DNA of 64,000 nt from Micromonospora sp. WMMD1082 (GCF_029626175.1 NZ_JARUBM010000002.1:1426001-1490000); one strand, 5' to 3'. Positions 16,068-25,316 are shown, counted from the stretch's first letter. Numbers and translations are program-made. Notes: generated by a model from the sequence alone, not told the origin.

Positions 16068-17564
16068 ATGGTCCGTCTGCACGGACGACCGGCCAGGCCG
16101 ACGACCGGCTGGCGTCGCGCCGTGGCGTCCGCCCTCGCCATCGGCCTGGCGACCGGCGCCGCGGTCGCGGTGCTGCCGGGCGCGGCGGCAGCCGTGCCGC
16201 CGGTGAGTGGGGAAGCCGAGCCGGGCCCGTACCACCCACCCGCCGAACCGACGGACGAGCCCGAGCCCACGTCGCCTCCGCCCACGGTGGAACCCCCGGT
16301 CGAGACGAGTGCGCCGCCAACACCGTCGGCGTCGCCCACGCCGAGCGCCACCACGGCCGCGCCGGCGCCGAGCAGCGGCCCGCCCGCCGTCACCCCGCCC
16401 CGGCCCACGTACTCCCCGCCGGTCCGGCCGCCCGGCCCGACCCTCGCGCCACCCGTCTCGGCCGGGGTCCGGGTCACCACCGGCGATATCACGCTCCCCG
16501 CCGGTTACTGGAAGGCCGCCAGCACGGTGACCACCCTGCAGGTCACCGTCACCAACACGGGCTCGGCGAGCGCCGGTATCCGGCTCACCTACCGCCTGCC
16601 GCCGGGAATCGCCGACGCCGGCACGCACGGTTGCGCCGCCGCCGGGAACCGGGAGTACCGCTGCGCCCAGTGGACGGCGGCGCCGGGCGCGCGGTTCAGC
16701 ACCCGGTTGCGGGTACGGGTCGACGGCGACGCCTGGCGCGGGATGCCGCTGGCCGGATCGGTGCGGGTGACGGCCACCGGCGCAGCCGGGACCGCCAGCG
16801 ACGACGAGGGCTTCGCCGTGCTCTTCCCGCCCGGCCCACCCGCGCCCGGGATCACCATGCGGGCCGGCGAGGTCACCTTCGACGTCGATGGCGCCGGTGC
16901 CGCGCTCACCCTCCGGCTGGGCAACACCGGTCGGGTCGACGCCACGGGTCGGGTCGACGTGGTGCTGCCCGCCGGGATCACCGTGCCGGCACCACCGGCC
17001 GGCTGCGCCGCGACGGCGGCGACGCGTACCCGGTGCGACCTCGGGTCCGTTCCGGCGGGGCGTACCGCGCACCTGCGGTTGCCGCTGGCCGCGACGCCGC
17101 AGGCCCGCCGCGACGCGCCGCTCTCCGGCGCGGTGATCGGTCGGCTCGCCCCCCGGAACGGCACCAGCCAACGGATGCAGCTCAGCTTCCGGATCACCGC
17201 GGTGGCGCCGGAGGAGCCCGCGGTGTTGCCGCCGCCCGCACCGGTGGACGCACCGAGCGTGCGCCCGGCCGGGGCCGCGCCCGACGGCCGCGACGGACTG
17301 ACGCCAGCACAGCGGCGGGCGGTGTTGCTGAGTGCGGTCTCGGTGCCACTGACGGTGCTCGTCCTCGGGCTGGTCATCGCGTTGCGCCGCCGGGCTACCG
17401 CACCGGACAGCGTGGCCGGCGAGGTCATCGGGTCGGCGCAGCCGGAACACCGCACACCAGCGGAAAACCCGACCGGCGCCCGGCCGGCACCGGAGGGCGG
17501 GATCTGGTTCCGACCCGGCAGGCCAGCCAGATCGCGCGACCGGCCGGGCTGGGACGCGCGGTGA
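16068..17564 (+). CDS. Secreted surface protein with DUF11-like domains and C-terminal membrane anchor
   Basis: A 498-residue exported protein. An N-terminal signal peptide (RRAVASALAIGLATGAAVAV, cut probably after GAAAA) is followed by ~110 residues of Pro/Thr/Ser linker. Two beta-sandwich domains of the DUF11/CARDB kind follow, each with TLQVTVTNTGSASAGIRLTY-like or LTLRLGNTGRVDATGRVDVV strands and a Cys pair. A C-terminal membrane helix (AVLLSAVSVPLTVLVLGLVI) and an RRR stop-transfer complete it. No LPXTG is visible. Likely a cell-surface protein displayed past the wall; ligand unknown. Confidence 0.78.
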   Translation: MVRLHGRPARPTTGWRRAVASALAIGLATGAAVAVLPGAAAAVPPVSGEAEPGPYHPPAEPTDEPEPTSPPPTVEPPVETSAPPTPSASPTPSATTAAPAPSSGPPAVTPPRPTYSPPVRPPGPTLAPPVSAGVRVTTGDITLPAGYWKAASTVTTLQVTVTNTGSASAGIRLTYRLPPGIADAGTHGCAAAGNREYRCAQWTAAPGARFSTRLRVRVDGDAWRGMPLAGSVRVTATGAAGTASDDEGFAVLFPPGPPAPGITMRAGEVTFDVDGAGAALTLRLGNTGRVDATGRVDVVLPAGITVPAPPAGCAATAATRTRCDLGSVPAGRTAHLRLPLAATPQARRDAPLSGAVIGRLAPRNGTSQRMQLSFRITAVAPEEPAVLPPPAPVDAPSVRPAGAAPDGRDGLTPAQRRAVLLSAVSVPLTVLVLGLVIALRRRATAPDSVAGEVIGSAQPEHRTPAENPTGARPAPEGGIWFRPGRPARSRDRPGWDAR

Positions 17565-17821
17565 TCTGGATTACGGCGAGCCGGGCGAAACATCGCAAGG
17601 GACCATATAAACCCTCACATTTCGATCCCAGTCGGCGGACCTCCGGGGCTGGCACGGCCCCGAACCGACGTAGGCTCTCGGGTGAGGAATGACAGGCGGG
17701 CCGGACGTTCACGGACGGCCGGTACAGCGGCGCGTCAAGGAGGTCTCGTGGCCGGGCAAGGCGGGGTCACCATCCAGTTCAGCCGGCCGCGCCACGGCGC
17801 GCAGCGAAGCGAGGTACGGCC

Positions 17822-19669
17822 GTGACCAAGCAGATCCGCCAGCTGGAACGGGTGGTCATCCGATTCGCCGGCGACTCCGGCGACGGCATGCAGCTGACCG
17901 GGGACCGGTTCACCTCCGAGACCGCGCAGTTGGGCAACGACATCTCCACGTTGCCCAACTTTCCCGCCGAGATCCGCGCTCCCGCCGGCACCCTGCCGGG
18001 TGTGTCGAGCTTTCAGGTGCACTTCGCCGACTACGACATCCTCACGCCCGGCGACGCGCCGAACGTGCTGGTCGCGATGAACCCGGCGGCACTCAAGGCG
18101 AACCTCGCCGACCTGCCGCGCGGGGCCGACATCATCGTCAACACCGACGAGTTCACCCGGCGCAACCTGGCCAAGGTCGGCTACGCGAGCAGCCCGCTCG
18201 ACGACGACACGCTCGACGGCTACGCGGTGCACCCGGTCGCGCTGACCTCGATGACGATCGGGGCGCTCGCCGACCAGGATGTGTCCAAGAAGGACGCCGA
18301 GCGGGCCAAGAACATGTTCGCCCTCGGCCTGCTCAGCTGGATGTACTCCCGGCCGTACGAGTCGACCCTCCGGTTTCTGGAGCGCAAGTTCGCCAAGCGG
18401 CCCGAGCTGGTGGCGGCCAACATCGCCGCGTTCAAGGCCGGCTGGAACTTCGGCGAGACCACCGAGGACTTCGCCGTCCGGTACGAGGTGAAGCCGGCCA
18501 AGATGCCGCCCGGCACCTACCGGAACATCACCGGCAACGCCGCGCTCTCGCTCGGCCTGGTCGCCGCCGGGGTCCGCTCGGGCCTGCCGGTCTTCCTCGG
18601 TGCGTACCCGATCACTCCGGCCTCGGACATCCTGCACGAGCTGAGCAAGCACAAGCGGTTCGGCGTGACCACCGTGCAGGCCGAGGACGAGATCGCCGCG
18701 ATCGGCGCCGCCCTCGGCGCGTCGTACGGCGGCGCGTTGGGCGTGACCACCACCAGCGGCCCCGGCGTGGCGCTCAAGGGCGAGACGATCTCCCTCGCGG
18801 TGGCGCTGGAGCTGCCGCTGCTCATCGTCGACGTGCAGCGGGCCGGGCCCTCCACCGGCATGCCGACCAAGACCGAGCAGGCCGACCTGAACATGGCGCT
18901 GTTCGGCCGGCACGGCGAGGCGCCGGTGGCGGTGATCGCGCCGAAGTCACCGTCCGACTGCTTCCACGCCGCGCTGGAGGCGGCGCGGATCGCGCTGACC
19001 TACCGCACCCCGGTGATCCTGTTGTCGGACAACTACGTCGCCAACGGCTCCGAACCGTGGCTGCTGCCCGAGGTGGAGTCCCTGCCGGACCTGCGCGTCG
19101 AGTTCGCCACGCAGCCCAACGGCGAGGACGGCACGACCTTCCTGCCGTATCTTCGCGACCCGCAGACGCTGGCGCGGCCGTGGGCCGTCCCGGGCACCCC
19201 GGGGCTGGAGCACCGCATCGGCGGGCTGGAGAAGGCCGACAAGACCGGCGACATCTCGTACGACCCGGCGAACCACGACTACATGGTGCGGACGCGGGCC
19301 GCCCGGATCGAGACGATCCCGGTGCCGGACGTCGAGGTGGAGGACCCGGACGGCGACGCCCGGGTGCTGGTCCTCGGCTGGGGCTCGACGTACGGCCCGA
19401 TCGGTGCCGCCTGCCGGGCCCTGCGCCAGCGCGGGCTGCCGATCGCGCAGGCGCATCTGCGGCACCTCGCCCCGCTGCCGGCCAACCTGGGTGCGATGCT
19501 GGGCTCCTACGACCGGGTGGTCATCCCCGAGATGAACCTCGGCCAGCTCGCCCACGTGATCCGGGCCCGCTACCTGGTCGACGCGATCGGCTACAACCAG
19601 GTCCGCGGCCTGCCGTTCACCGCCGCCGAGCTGGAGACGATGCTGGAAGAGGTCCTGAAGAATGTCTGA
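17822..19669 (+). CDS. korA: 2-oxoacid:ferredoxin oxidoreductase, alpha subunit
   Basis: A 615-residue fused gamma-alpha subunit. The N-terminal gamma domain (VVIRFAGDSGDGMQLTGDRF, ~1-190) is followed by the alpha domain, whose GAYPITPASDILHELSKH at about residue 260 is the family YPITP motif, and EDEIAAIGAALGASYGGALG binds the cofactor pyrophosphate region. With KorB it oxidises 2-oxoglutarate (or another 2-oxoacid) to the CoA ester and reduces ferredoxin, bypassing the NAD-dependent complex. GTG start at 17822; the stop overlaps korB by 8 bases. Confidence 0.94.
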   Translation: MTKQIRQLERVVIRFAGDSGDGMQLTGDRFTSETAQLGNDISTLPNFPAEIRAPAGTLPGVSSFQVHFADYDILTPGDAPNVLVAMNPAALKANLADLPRGADIIVNTDEFTRRNLAKVGYASSPLDDDTLDGYAVHPVALTSMTIGALADQDVSKKDAERAKNMFALGLLSWMYSRPYESTLRFLERKFAKRPELVAANIAAFKAGWNFGETTEDFAVRYEVKPAKMPPGTYRNITGNAALSLGLVAAGVRSGLPVFLGAYPITPASDILHELSKHKRFGVTTVQAEDEIAAIGAALGASYGGALGVTTTSGPGVALKGETISLAVALELPLLIVDVQRAGPSTGMPTKTEQADLNMALFGRHGEAPVAVIAPKSPSDCFHAALEAARIALTYRTPVILLSDNYVANGSEPWLLPEVESLPDLRVEFATQPNGEDGTTFLPYLRDPQTLARPWAVPGTPGLEHRIGGLEKADKTGDISYDPANHDYMVRTRAARIETIPVPDVEVEDPDGDARVLVLGWGSTYGPIGAACRALRQRGLPIAQAHLRHLAPLPANLGAMLGSYDRVVIPEMNLGQLAHVIRARYLVDAIGYNQVRGLPFTAAELETMLEEVLKNV

Positions 19670-20699
19670 GCCCGTCGCCCTCAAGCTCACCACCAAGGAC
19701 TTCAAGTCCGACCAGGAGGTGCGCTGGTGCCCCGGTTGCGGCGACTACGCGATCCTCGCCGCCGTCCAGCAGTTCATGCCGGAGCTGAACATCCCCCGGG
19801 AGAACATCGTCTTCGTTTCGGGGATCGGCTGCTCGTCGCGCTTCCCGTACTACATGAACACCTACGGGATGCACTCGATCCACGGGCGGGCTCCGGCGAT
19901 CGCCACCGGCCTGTCCGTCTCCCGGCCGGACCTGTCGGTCTGGGTGGTCACCGGTGACGGCGACGCGCTCTCCATCGGTGGCAACCACCTGATCCACGCG
20001 CTGCGCCGCAACGTCAACCTCAAGATCCTGCTGTTCAACAACCGGATCTACGGCCTGACCAAGGGGCAGTATTCTCCCACCTCCGAGGTTGGCAAGATCA
20101 CGAAGTCGACGCCGGTCGGTTCGGCCGACGCGCCGTTCAACCCGCTGTCGCTGGCGCTCGGCGCGGAGGCCACCTTCGTCGGCCGGACCATCGACTCCGA
20201 CCGCAAGCACCTCCAGTCGGTGCTGCGCGCCGCCGCCGAGCACGAGGGCTCGGCCTTCGTGGAGATCTACCAGAACTGCAACATCTTCAACGACGGCGCG
20301 TTCGAGCAGCTCAAGGAGCCCGGCACCCGGGACGACTACCTGATCCGGCTGGAGCACGGCCAGCCGATCACCTTCGGCTCCGACGGCCAGTTCTGCGTCG
20401 TGCACCCGCCGGGTGGCTTCGGCCTGGAGGTACGCGACACCGCGTTGACGCCGGCGGAGGAGATCGTCGTGCACGACGCCGGCGTCGCCGACCCGGCATA
20501 CGCGTTCGCGCTGTCCCGGCTGCCCGGGTTCGACCTGCGCAACACCCCGATCGGTGTCTTCCGTTCGGTGCGCCGCCCGTCGTACGACAGCGTGGTGCAG
20601 GGGCAGCTGAACGACGCCCGGGCCACGGTGACCGAGAGCCCCGAGCGGCAGCTGGCCGACCTGCTGGGCAGCGGCGACACCTGGACGATCGTCGGCTGA
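19662..20699 (+). CDS. korB: 2-oxoacid:ferredoxin oxidoreductase, beta subunit
   Basis: A 345-residue TPP-binding subunit. EVRWCPGCGDYAILAAVQQF has the CPGCG cluster-binding motif, VFVSGIGCSSRFPYYMNTYG the second Cys block, and VVTGDGDALSIGGNHLIHAL the GDG...N TPP/Mg2+ motif; FNNRIYGLTKGQYSPTSEVG completes the active-site loop. The KorB type is aerobic-tolerant in actinobacteria such as mycobacteria. It overlaps korA and is closed by a near-perfect hairpin at 20723. Confidence 0.95.
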   Translation: MSEPVALKLTTKDFKSDQEVRWCPGCGDYAILAAVQQFMPELNIPRENIVFVSGIGCSSRFPYYMNTYGMHSIHGRAPAIATGLSVSRPDLSVWVVTGDGDALSIGGNHLIHALRRNVNLKILLFNNRIYGLTKGQYSPTSEVGKITKSTPVGSADAPFNPLSLALGAEATFVGRTIDSDRKHLQSVLRAAAEHEGSAFVEIYQNCNIFNDGAFEQLKEPGTRDDYLIRLEHGQPITFGSDGQFCVVHPPGGFGLEVRDTALTPAEEIVVHDAGVADPAYAFALSRLPGFDLRNTPIGVFRSVRRPSYDSVVQGQLNDARATVTESPERQLADLLGSGDTWTIVG

Positions 20700-20722
20700 C
20701 GCGTACTCACCGGCACGCGGAG

Positions 20723-20753
20723 GGCGGGCCGTTCCGTCGCGGAACGACCCGCC
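20723..20753 (+). terminator. korAB terminator hairpin
   Basis: Arms GGCGGGCCGTTCCG and CGGAACGACCCGCC pair over 14 bases with one mismatch around a three-base loop, 24 bases after the korB stop. The convergent azoreductase gene ends at 20782, so the hairpin may act on both transcripts. Confidence 0.8.
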
Positions 20754-20781
20754 TTCGCATGCTGGCAGGGCCCCGTGCCGG

Positions 20782-21429
20782 TCAGGCCGCCGCCGGGATC
20801 GGCGCCCATAGCTCGTCGATGGCCCGCTCGGCCGCGGAGAGGCTCTCCTCGTGCAGCGGGACCAACTCGGCCATGGCGGGTACGACCGGGGCGAGCGTGA
20901 GCTCGGCGGCGATGAAGCGCGGCGCCAGGCCGGTCTGCGAGAGGCCGTGCGGCAGCCAGGTCTCCGCGTGGTCCCAGCCCTCGCGCGGGGTGCCCGCGCC
21001 GTAACCGCCGCCCCGGGACGTGACCACGACGAACTGCCGGTCACCGAGCAGCCCGGCGCCGGTCTCCGGGTCGTACGACAGGCCGGGTGCGATGAGCAGG
21101 TCGACCCAGGTCTTCACGCTGCTCGGCACGCCGTAGTTGTAGAGCGGAAGGCCGAGCAGGACGGCGTCGGCCCGCTTCACCTCGTCCACCAGTTCCTCGC
21201 TCAGCTCCCAGGAGCGGCGCTGCTCCGGGGTGTGCTGCTCGGCCGGCACCATCCGCGCCAGGCCACCGGCCTCGTCGATGTGCGGCAGCGGATCCCTGCC
21301 CAGGTTGCGGTAGGCGACCGTGCCGCCGGGGTGAGCAGCCTGCCAGACGGCGGCGGCGCGGGCGGTGAGCCGCCGGCTGACCGACTGCTCCCCCCGGATG
21401 CTCGAGTCGATGTGCAACAGGTGCGGCAT
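20782..21429 (-). CDS. FMN-dependent NADH:quinone reductase/azoreductase (flavodoxin-like)
   Basis: A 215-residue flavodoxin-fold protein. HLLHIDSSIRGEQSVSRRLT is the FMN phosphate loop of the AzoR family (S-x-R-x-x-x-S-x-S pattern), ADAVLLGLPLYNYGVPSSVK gives P.YN...P..LK for the flavin ring, and VVTSRGGGYGAG the third loop. AzoR-type enzymes reduce quinones and azo dyes with NAD(P)H by two electrons. ATG at 21429. It is divergent from a MarR gene 84 bases away, a pairing typical of quinone or electrophile response units. Confidence 0.92.
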   Translation of the reverse strand: MPHLLHIDSSIRGEQSVSRRLTARAAAVWQAAHPGGTVAYRNLGRDPLPHIDEAGGLARMVPAEQHTPEQRRSWELSEELVDEVKRADAVLLGLPLYNYGVPSSVKTWVDLLIAPGLSYDPETGAGLLGDRQFVVVTSRGGGYGAGTPREGWDHAETWLPHGLSQTGLAPRFIAAELTLAPVVPAMAELVPLHEESLSAAERAIDELWAPIPAAA

Positions 21430-21513
21430 TGGATAATCCTCCACAGATCGTTTGTGTAACGCCAACCATTTATACCAGGGTAATGTTTCGCCCCGTTGGG
21501 TAAACTGGGTCAC
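21430..21513. promoter_or_regulatory. Divergent promoter/operator between azoreductase and MarR genes
   Basis: An 84-base, relatively AT-rich gap. GTTTGTGTAAC (from 21449) and GTTGGGTAAAC (from 21495) form an imperfect inverted repeat (7 of 11 positions) spanning the likely promoters. This is a reasonable MarR site by position; the sequence match alone is weak. Confidence 0.35.
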
Positions 21514-21996
21514 ATGTCTTCCGGGCCGGCCGCACAGACGGAGCGCCGTTCCGGCGCGCTGCTCGACTACCTGGCCCGGCGAATGCGGCTCCGGTCGGAG
21601 TCGGTGTTGGCGCCGCTCGGCCTGCGCCCCCGGCATCTCGTCGCGCTCACCGTGCTGCGGGACGCGGGCGACACCAGCCAGCAGGGGCTCGCCAGCACCC
21701 TGCAGATCGACAGCACCAACATCGTGGGCCTGCTCAACGACCTGGAGACGGCGGGGCTGGTCGAGCGGCGACGCTCACCCGAGGACCGCCGACGGCACGT
21801 GGTGAGCCTCACCGCGGCCGGCGTGACCCGCCTCGACGAGGCCGAATGCGCCCTGGCCGGCGTCGAGGACGAGGTCCTCGGCGCGCTCGACCAGGCCGAG
21901 CGCGACACGCTCTACGACCTGCTGCGGCGGGCGACCAGCGAGACACCGGCGAGTTGTGCGGCAGCGGCCGGGCAGGACCCGGACGCCCTCTGTTGA
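21514..21996 (+). CDS. MarR-family transcriptional regulator
   Basis: A 160-residue winged-helix regulator. LGLRPRHLVALTVLRDAGDT, the recognition helix in STNIVGLLNDLETAGLVER, and the wing RRRSPEDRRRHVVSLTAAG (the family's DRR..V.LT) are clear. The ATG at 21514 is chosen; a TTG at 21496 is possible. MarR proteins bind palindromes in divergent promoters and release on binding phenolics or on oxidation; one Cys pair near the C-terminus (ETPASCAAAAGQ and the final Cys) could be redox-sensitive, which is speculation. The probable target is the azoreductase gene. Confidence 0.92.
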   Translation: MSSGPAAQTERRSGALLDYLARRMRLRSESVLAPLGLRPRHLVALTVLRDAGDTSQQGLASTLQIDSTNIVGLLNDLETAGLVERRRSPEDRRRHVVSLTAAGVTRLDEAECALAGVEDEVLGALDQAERDTLYDLLRRATSETPASCAAAAGQDPDALC

Positions 21997-22011
21997 CCCG
22001 CGATCATCCGG

Positions 22012-23025
22012 TCAGGGCAGGGTGTTCGCCGCGGGTCGGTCGTCACGGACGTGCACCAGCATGTCGCCGGTCTCGACGACCGCGCCCGCCCGGTCCGCCA
22101 GGGTGACCACCTTCCCCCGCCGCACCAGTGCGATGACCAGCGTGTCCAACTCGCGCGGGTTCCGACCCACCTCGTGACGTTCGGCCGAGCGCATGGCCAG
22201 CGCCATGCCCTGACCGGGGGTCAGCAGATCCTCCACCACGTCGATCAGCGGCGGGGCCGAGGTCGACAGGCCCAGCAACCGGCCGGCAGTCGCCGAGGAG
22301 ACGATCACATGATGCGCACCGCTCTGCTTGAGCAGCGGGGCGTTCTCCGCCTCCCGGGCCGCGGCGATGATCCGGACCTGACCGGCGGTGAGCTGACGTA
22401 CGGTCAACGCCACCAGCACCGAGGCGTCGTCGCTGTCGGTCGCGATGATCACCGCCTTGGCGGTGCGCACATGCGCCTGGTTGAGCACGGAGGATCGGGT
22501 GGCCGACCCCTCGATGGCGACCAGACCGTTCGAGGTGGCCTGGCGCAGCGCCGGGCCGTGCCGCTCCACGACCACGATCCGGGACCTGTCCAGCCCGTTC
22601 TCCATCAGCGCGGAGATCGCACTGCGGCCCTTGGTGCCGTAACCGCAGATGATGACGTGGTCCTTCACTTTTCTCTCCCACCGGTGCAGGCGACGGCCGG
22701 TCCGGTACTGCTCGGTGAGCACCTCGAGGGTGGTACCCACCAGAATGATCAGGAACAGCACCCGCGCCGGGGTGATGAACAGGACGTTGATCAGCCGAGC
22801 TTCCTCGCTGACCGGCACGATGTCGCCGTATCCCGTGGTGGAGAGCGAGACGACCACGTAATAGAAGCTGTCGAGCAGGGTGATGCCGTCCTCGTTGACG
22901 TCACGGTAGCCGTCGCGGCCCAGATAGACCACCGCCACCACGGCGAGCACCAGCCCGACGGCGGCGGCCAACCGTAGGCTCAGCGCGCTGAGCGGGCCTC
23001 GCCGCTGCGCGGGAAAGTGAATCAC
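22012..23025 (-). CDS. Two-TM potassium channel with RCK/TrkA domains
   Basis: A 337-residue ion channel. TM1 (~15-35), a pore helix and selectivity filter STTGYGDIVPVS (63-74), TM2 (~80-103), then an RCK N domain starting KDHVIICGYGTKGRSAISAL with the GYGxxG nucleotide motif, and a C-terminal TrkA-C domain. This is the MthK/YugO layout: a K+ channel gated by a cytosolic ligand. The GTG at 23025 is chosen as nearest to TM1; the frame is open to 23160. Intergenic distance to the divergent HTH gene is about 175 bases. Confidence 0.92.
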   Translation of the reverse strand: MIHFPAQRRGPLSALSLRLAAAVGLVLAVVAVVYLGRDGYRDVNEDGITLLDSFYYVVVSLSTTGYGDIVPVSEEARLINVLFITPARVLFLIILVGTTLEVLTEQYRTGRRLHRWERKVKDHVIICGYGTKGRSAISALMENGLDRSRIVVVERHGPALRQATSNGLVAIEGSATRSSVLNQAHVRTAKAVIIATDSDDASVLVALTVRQLTAGQVRIIAAAREAENAPLLKQSGAHHVIVSSATAGRLLGLSTSAPPLIDVVEDLLTPGQGMALAMRSAERHEVGRNPRELDTLVIALVRRGKVVTLADRAGAVVETGDMLVHVRDDRPAANTLP

Positions 23026-23201
23026 CGCAGGGCCTGCCCCGGCTCCGTCGACTGCACGACCACAAGATAGCCCCTGCACCGGAATCCGCACGGCGGACTC
23101 CGGCGGCCAGCACGTCGCCACGCCCACCGCCGGGCAGCGTGAGCGGCGACGGCCGGGCATGATGGGAGGGTCAGCCAGGACCGGCGAGAGCGAGGCCGCG
23201 C

Positions 23202-24035
23202 ATGTCGTTGCTGCGACGGGTGATCGGCGCGGTGCTGCGCCGGGAGCGTCAGCGCCAGGGCCGCACGCTGCGGGAGGTCGCCCACGCCGCCGGAGTTTCC
23301 GTGCCGTACCTGTCCGAGGTCGAGCGTGGGCGCAAGGAGGCCTCCTCCGAGGTGCTCGCGGCGATCTGCCGGGCCCTCGGTCTCTACCTCTCCGACCTGC
23401 TGGAGGAGGTCCGCGACGAGCTGCGGCGGGTCGAGCGCCGGCTGCCGGCCGCGCCGCAGGGCGGCCGCGTCCCCGGCACGCGGCACGGCGCTCCGGCGGT
23501 CACACCCGCCGGACGCGGTACGGACGGGTCCGCACATCCCGTCGCTCGCCTCCACGGTGTCGGCTTCGGCACCGGGTCGGGCGTGACCGGCCGGCGCGGC
23601 GGGCACGGACTGACCGGCAACGGACTGGCCGGTGACCGGCTGGCCGGCTACCTGGTGACCGGCGGTGGGCCCGGATCGGCCGGGCCGGCCAGTGGTGGGC
23701 TCGGCTCGGCCGGGTGGGCCGGCGGGTTCGCGGCGTTCGAGATCAGCGGCAGCCTGACCAGCAGCGGGATCAGGGCGGTCGGGTGGACCGACTCGACCGT
23801 CCCCCTCGACGCGATCGCCCGAGGCTCGCTGCTGCGTGGCCCGTCGCTCGGCCGACGGTCCGGCGATCCCGCACGCCGGGTCAGGAGGCGGATGCGATCC
23901 GCCCGGCGAGCCCGGGTACTGACCCGCTCCCGCCCCGGCGGCCCTTCCGGACACGGCCCGCGTTCCGGCCCACGTCCCCTCGGCCGCGTCGTAGCCTTCG
24001 TCCGGACCGTCACCCACTCGGCCCACGCCCGGTAG
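23202..24035 (+). CDS. XRE-family regulator, ClgR-like N-terminus with long low-complexity tail
   Basis: 277 residues. The first ~80 are a Cro/XRE helix-turn-helix: [20 protein letters not shown] then [20 protein letters not shown], matching ClgR, the activator of clp genes (GRTLREV, YLSE.ERGRKE.SSE). The remaining ~190 residues are Gly/Ala/Arg-rich with repeats ([18 protein letters not shown]) and end in a basic tail; no LAVA-type degron is seen. ClgR proteins are usually 100-120 residues, so the tail is unusual. A clpP gene follows 260 bases downstream on the same strand, supporting control of Clp protease genes. Confidence 0.75.
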   Translation: MSLLRRVIGAVLRRERQRQGRTLREVAHAAGVSVPYLSEVERGRKEASSEVLAAICRALGLYLSDLLEEVRDELRRVERRLPAAPQGGRVPGTRHGAPAVTPAGRGTDGSAHPVARLHGVGFGTGSGVTGRRGGHGLTGNGLAGDRLAGYLVTGGGPGSAGPASGGLGSAGWAGGFAAFEISGSLTSSGIRAVGWTDSTVPLDAIARGSLLRGPSLGRRSGDPARRVRRRMRSARRARVLTRSRPGGPSGHGPRSGPRPLGRVVAFVRTVTHSAHAR

Positions 24036-24294
24036 CTCGGGCCTGCCACGGTTTGCGGCAAGTCGGGCTATCGTGCCGGCGGGAGGGCCCCACTTCCCGC
24101 ATGTTGCGACCTCAGCCGGCCGGAACCCGGGCCAGCAGTGGGTGGGGGCCGGCCCGGCTGGTCGTCGCTGTTCTGCCGTGGGCGGATCTGCCGGGGGCAG
24201 AAACGCTGGGTCAGGACCGGCAGCCCGGCGCAGGCTGAGGGAGCCGGTCCCCGGGCTGCTCGATGTCGCCCGCCGGCGGGTGGAGGTTGACGCC

Positions 24295-24882
24295 ATGATC
24301 ACGATGCTGGACGACGGACAGCGGACCTTCGGCGACCAGGTGTTCGAGCGGCTGTTGCGGGAGCGGATCGTCTTCCTCGGCAGCGAGGTGACCGACGAGA
24401 TCGCCAACCGGATCTGCGCGCAGATCCTGCTGCTCGCCGCCGAGGATCCGGAGCGGGACATCACCCTCTACATCAACTCGCCCGGCGGCTCGGTGAGCGC
24501 GGGGATGGCGGTCTACGACACGATGCGCTTCGTCCGCAACGACGTGGCCACGCTGGCCCTGGGGCTCGCCGGCTCGATGGGGCAGTTCCTGCTCTGCGCG
24601 GGCACGGCCGGCAAGCGGTACGCGCTGCCGCACGCGCGGATCCTGATGCACCAGCCCTCCGGCGGCATGGGCGGTACCGCCTCCGACATCACCATCCAGG
24701 CGGAGAACATGTTGCACGTGAAGCGGACCATGCAGGAGTTGATCGCCCAGCACAGCGGGCGCACCCTGGCCGAGATCCAACAGGACTGGGACCGGGACCG
24801 CTGGTTCACCGCCGAAGACGCCCGTGCCTACGGCCTGATCGACCAGGTAATAACCGCCGCCACCCAACTCCCCACCCCCTAA
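24295..24882 (+). CDS. clpP: ATP-dependent Clp protease proteolytic subunit
   Basis: A 195-residue ClpP. The triad is visible: Ser in LGLAGSMGQFLLCAGTAGKR, His in LPHARILMHQPSGGMGG, Asp in DRDRWFTAEDARAYGLIDQV. INSPGGSVSAGMAVYDTMRF is the ClpP signature. ClpP forms two stacked heptamers fed by ClpX/ClpC. The ATG at 24295 has GGAGG eight bases upstream. The usual clpP1-clpP2-clpX operon is elsewhere, so this is a lone third-type paralogue placed behind a ClgR-like regulator. The 259-base leader holds no gene. Confidence 0.95.
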   Translation: MITMLDDGQRTFGDQVFERLLRERIVFLGSEVTDEIANRICAQILLLAAEDPERDITLYINSPGGSVSAGMAVYDTMRFVRNDVATLALGLAGSMGQFLLCAGTAGKRYALPHARILMHQPSGGMGGTASDITIQAENMLHVKRTMQELIAQHSGRTLAEIQQDWDRDRWFTAEDARAYGLIDQVITAATQLPTP

Positions 24883-24910
24883 CCCGCCCCTTCCCGCCCG
24901 GAACGCGTGG

Positions 24911-25288
24911 TTAGGCCGACGCGCGGGCGTCGTAGCGGAGGCGGGCGGCTTCCACCTCGGCAAGGTGATCGGTGGCCCAGGCTTCCAGGCCGGCAAGGAG
25001 CGTCAGCAGGCTGCGGCCGAGGCCGGTCAGCTCGTAGTCGACCCGGAGCGGCACCGCGGCGTGCACCGTCCGGGTGACCAGGCCGTCGCGCTCCAGCCCG
25101 CGCAGGGTCTGGGTGAGCATCTTCTGGCTCACCCCGTCGATCCGCCCGGCCAGTTCGCCGTACCGCTTGGGACCGGCGGCGAGGGTGAGCACCACGAGCA
25201 CGCTCCACCGGTCGCCGATCCGGTCGAGCACCTGGCGGCTACCGCACCTGCGGTTGTACAGATCTGGCGTCACCTCTTTACTCTCCAT
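24911..25288 (-). CDS. HxlR-family regulator
   Basis: About 125 residues: CGSRQVLDRIGDRWSVLVVL is the HxlR signature (Cys then GD.W), RYGELAGRIDGVSQKMLTQT the helix-turn-helix, and LERDGLVTRTVHAAVPLRVD the wing. The Cys can sense electrophiles or redox in this family (QorR, YodB). The ATG at 25288 is preferred over a GTG at 25303 because a palindromic operator (25297-25316) covers the latter. It is divergent from a quinone-reductase-like gene, the standard arrangement. Confidence 0.92.
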   Translation of the reverse strand: MESKEVTPDLYNRRCGSRQVLDRIGDRWSVLVVLTLAAGPKRYGELAGRIDGVSQKMLTQTLRGLERDGLVTRTVHAAVPLRVDYELTGLGRSLLTLLAGLEAWATDHLAEVEAARLRYDARASA

Positions 25289-25296
25289 CAGAAAGT

Positions 25297-25316
25297 CGCG
25301 CACTTCAAGGTGCCTA
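25297..25316. promoter_or_regulatory. HxlR operator, copy 1
   Basis: The plus strand reads CGCGCACTTCAAGGTGCCTA. Against the palindrome found at the second HxlR locus (33525-33544), 14 of 20 positions agree and most differences are transitions. It sits in the divergent promoter between hxlR and the NmrA-like reductase, immediately before the hxlR start, as expected for autorepression. Confidence 0.6.

Noticed and set aside
14631..17450. 939-codon minus-strand ORF over folP2, nuoA and the secreted protein
   Set aside because: Composition is Arg/Gly/Pro-rich nonsense typical of antisense frames in very high-GC DNA; the plus-strand genes have recognised domains.
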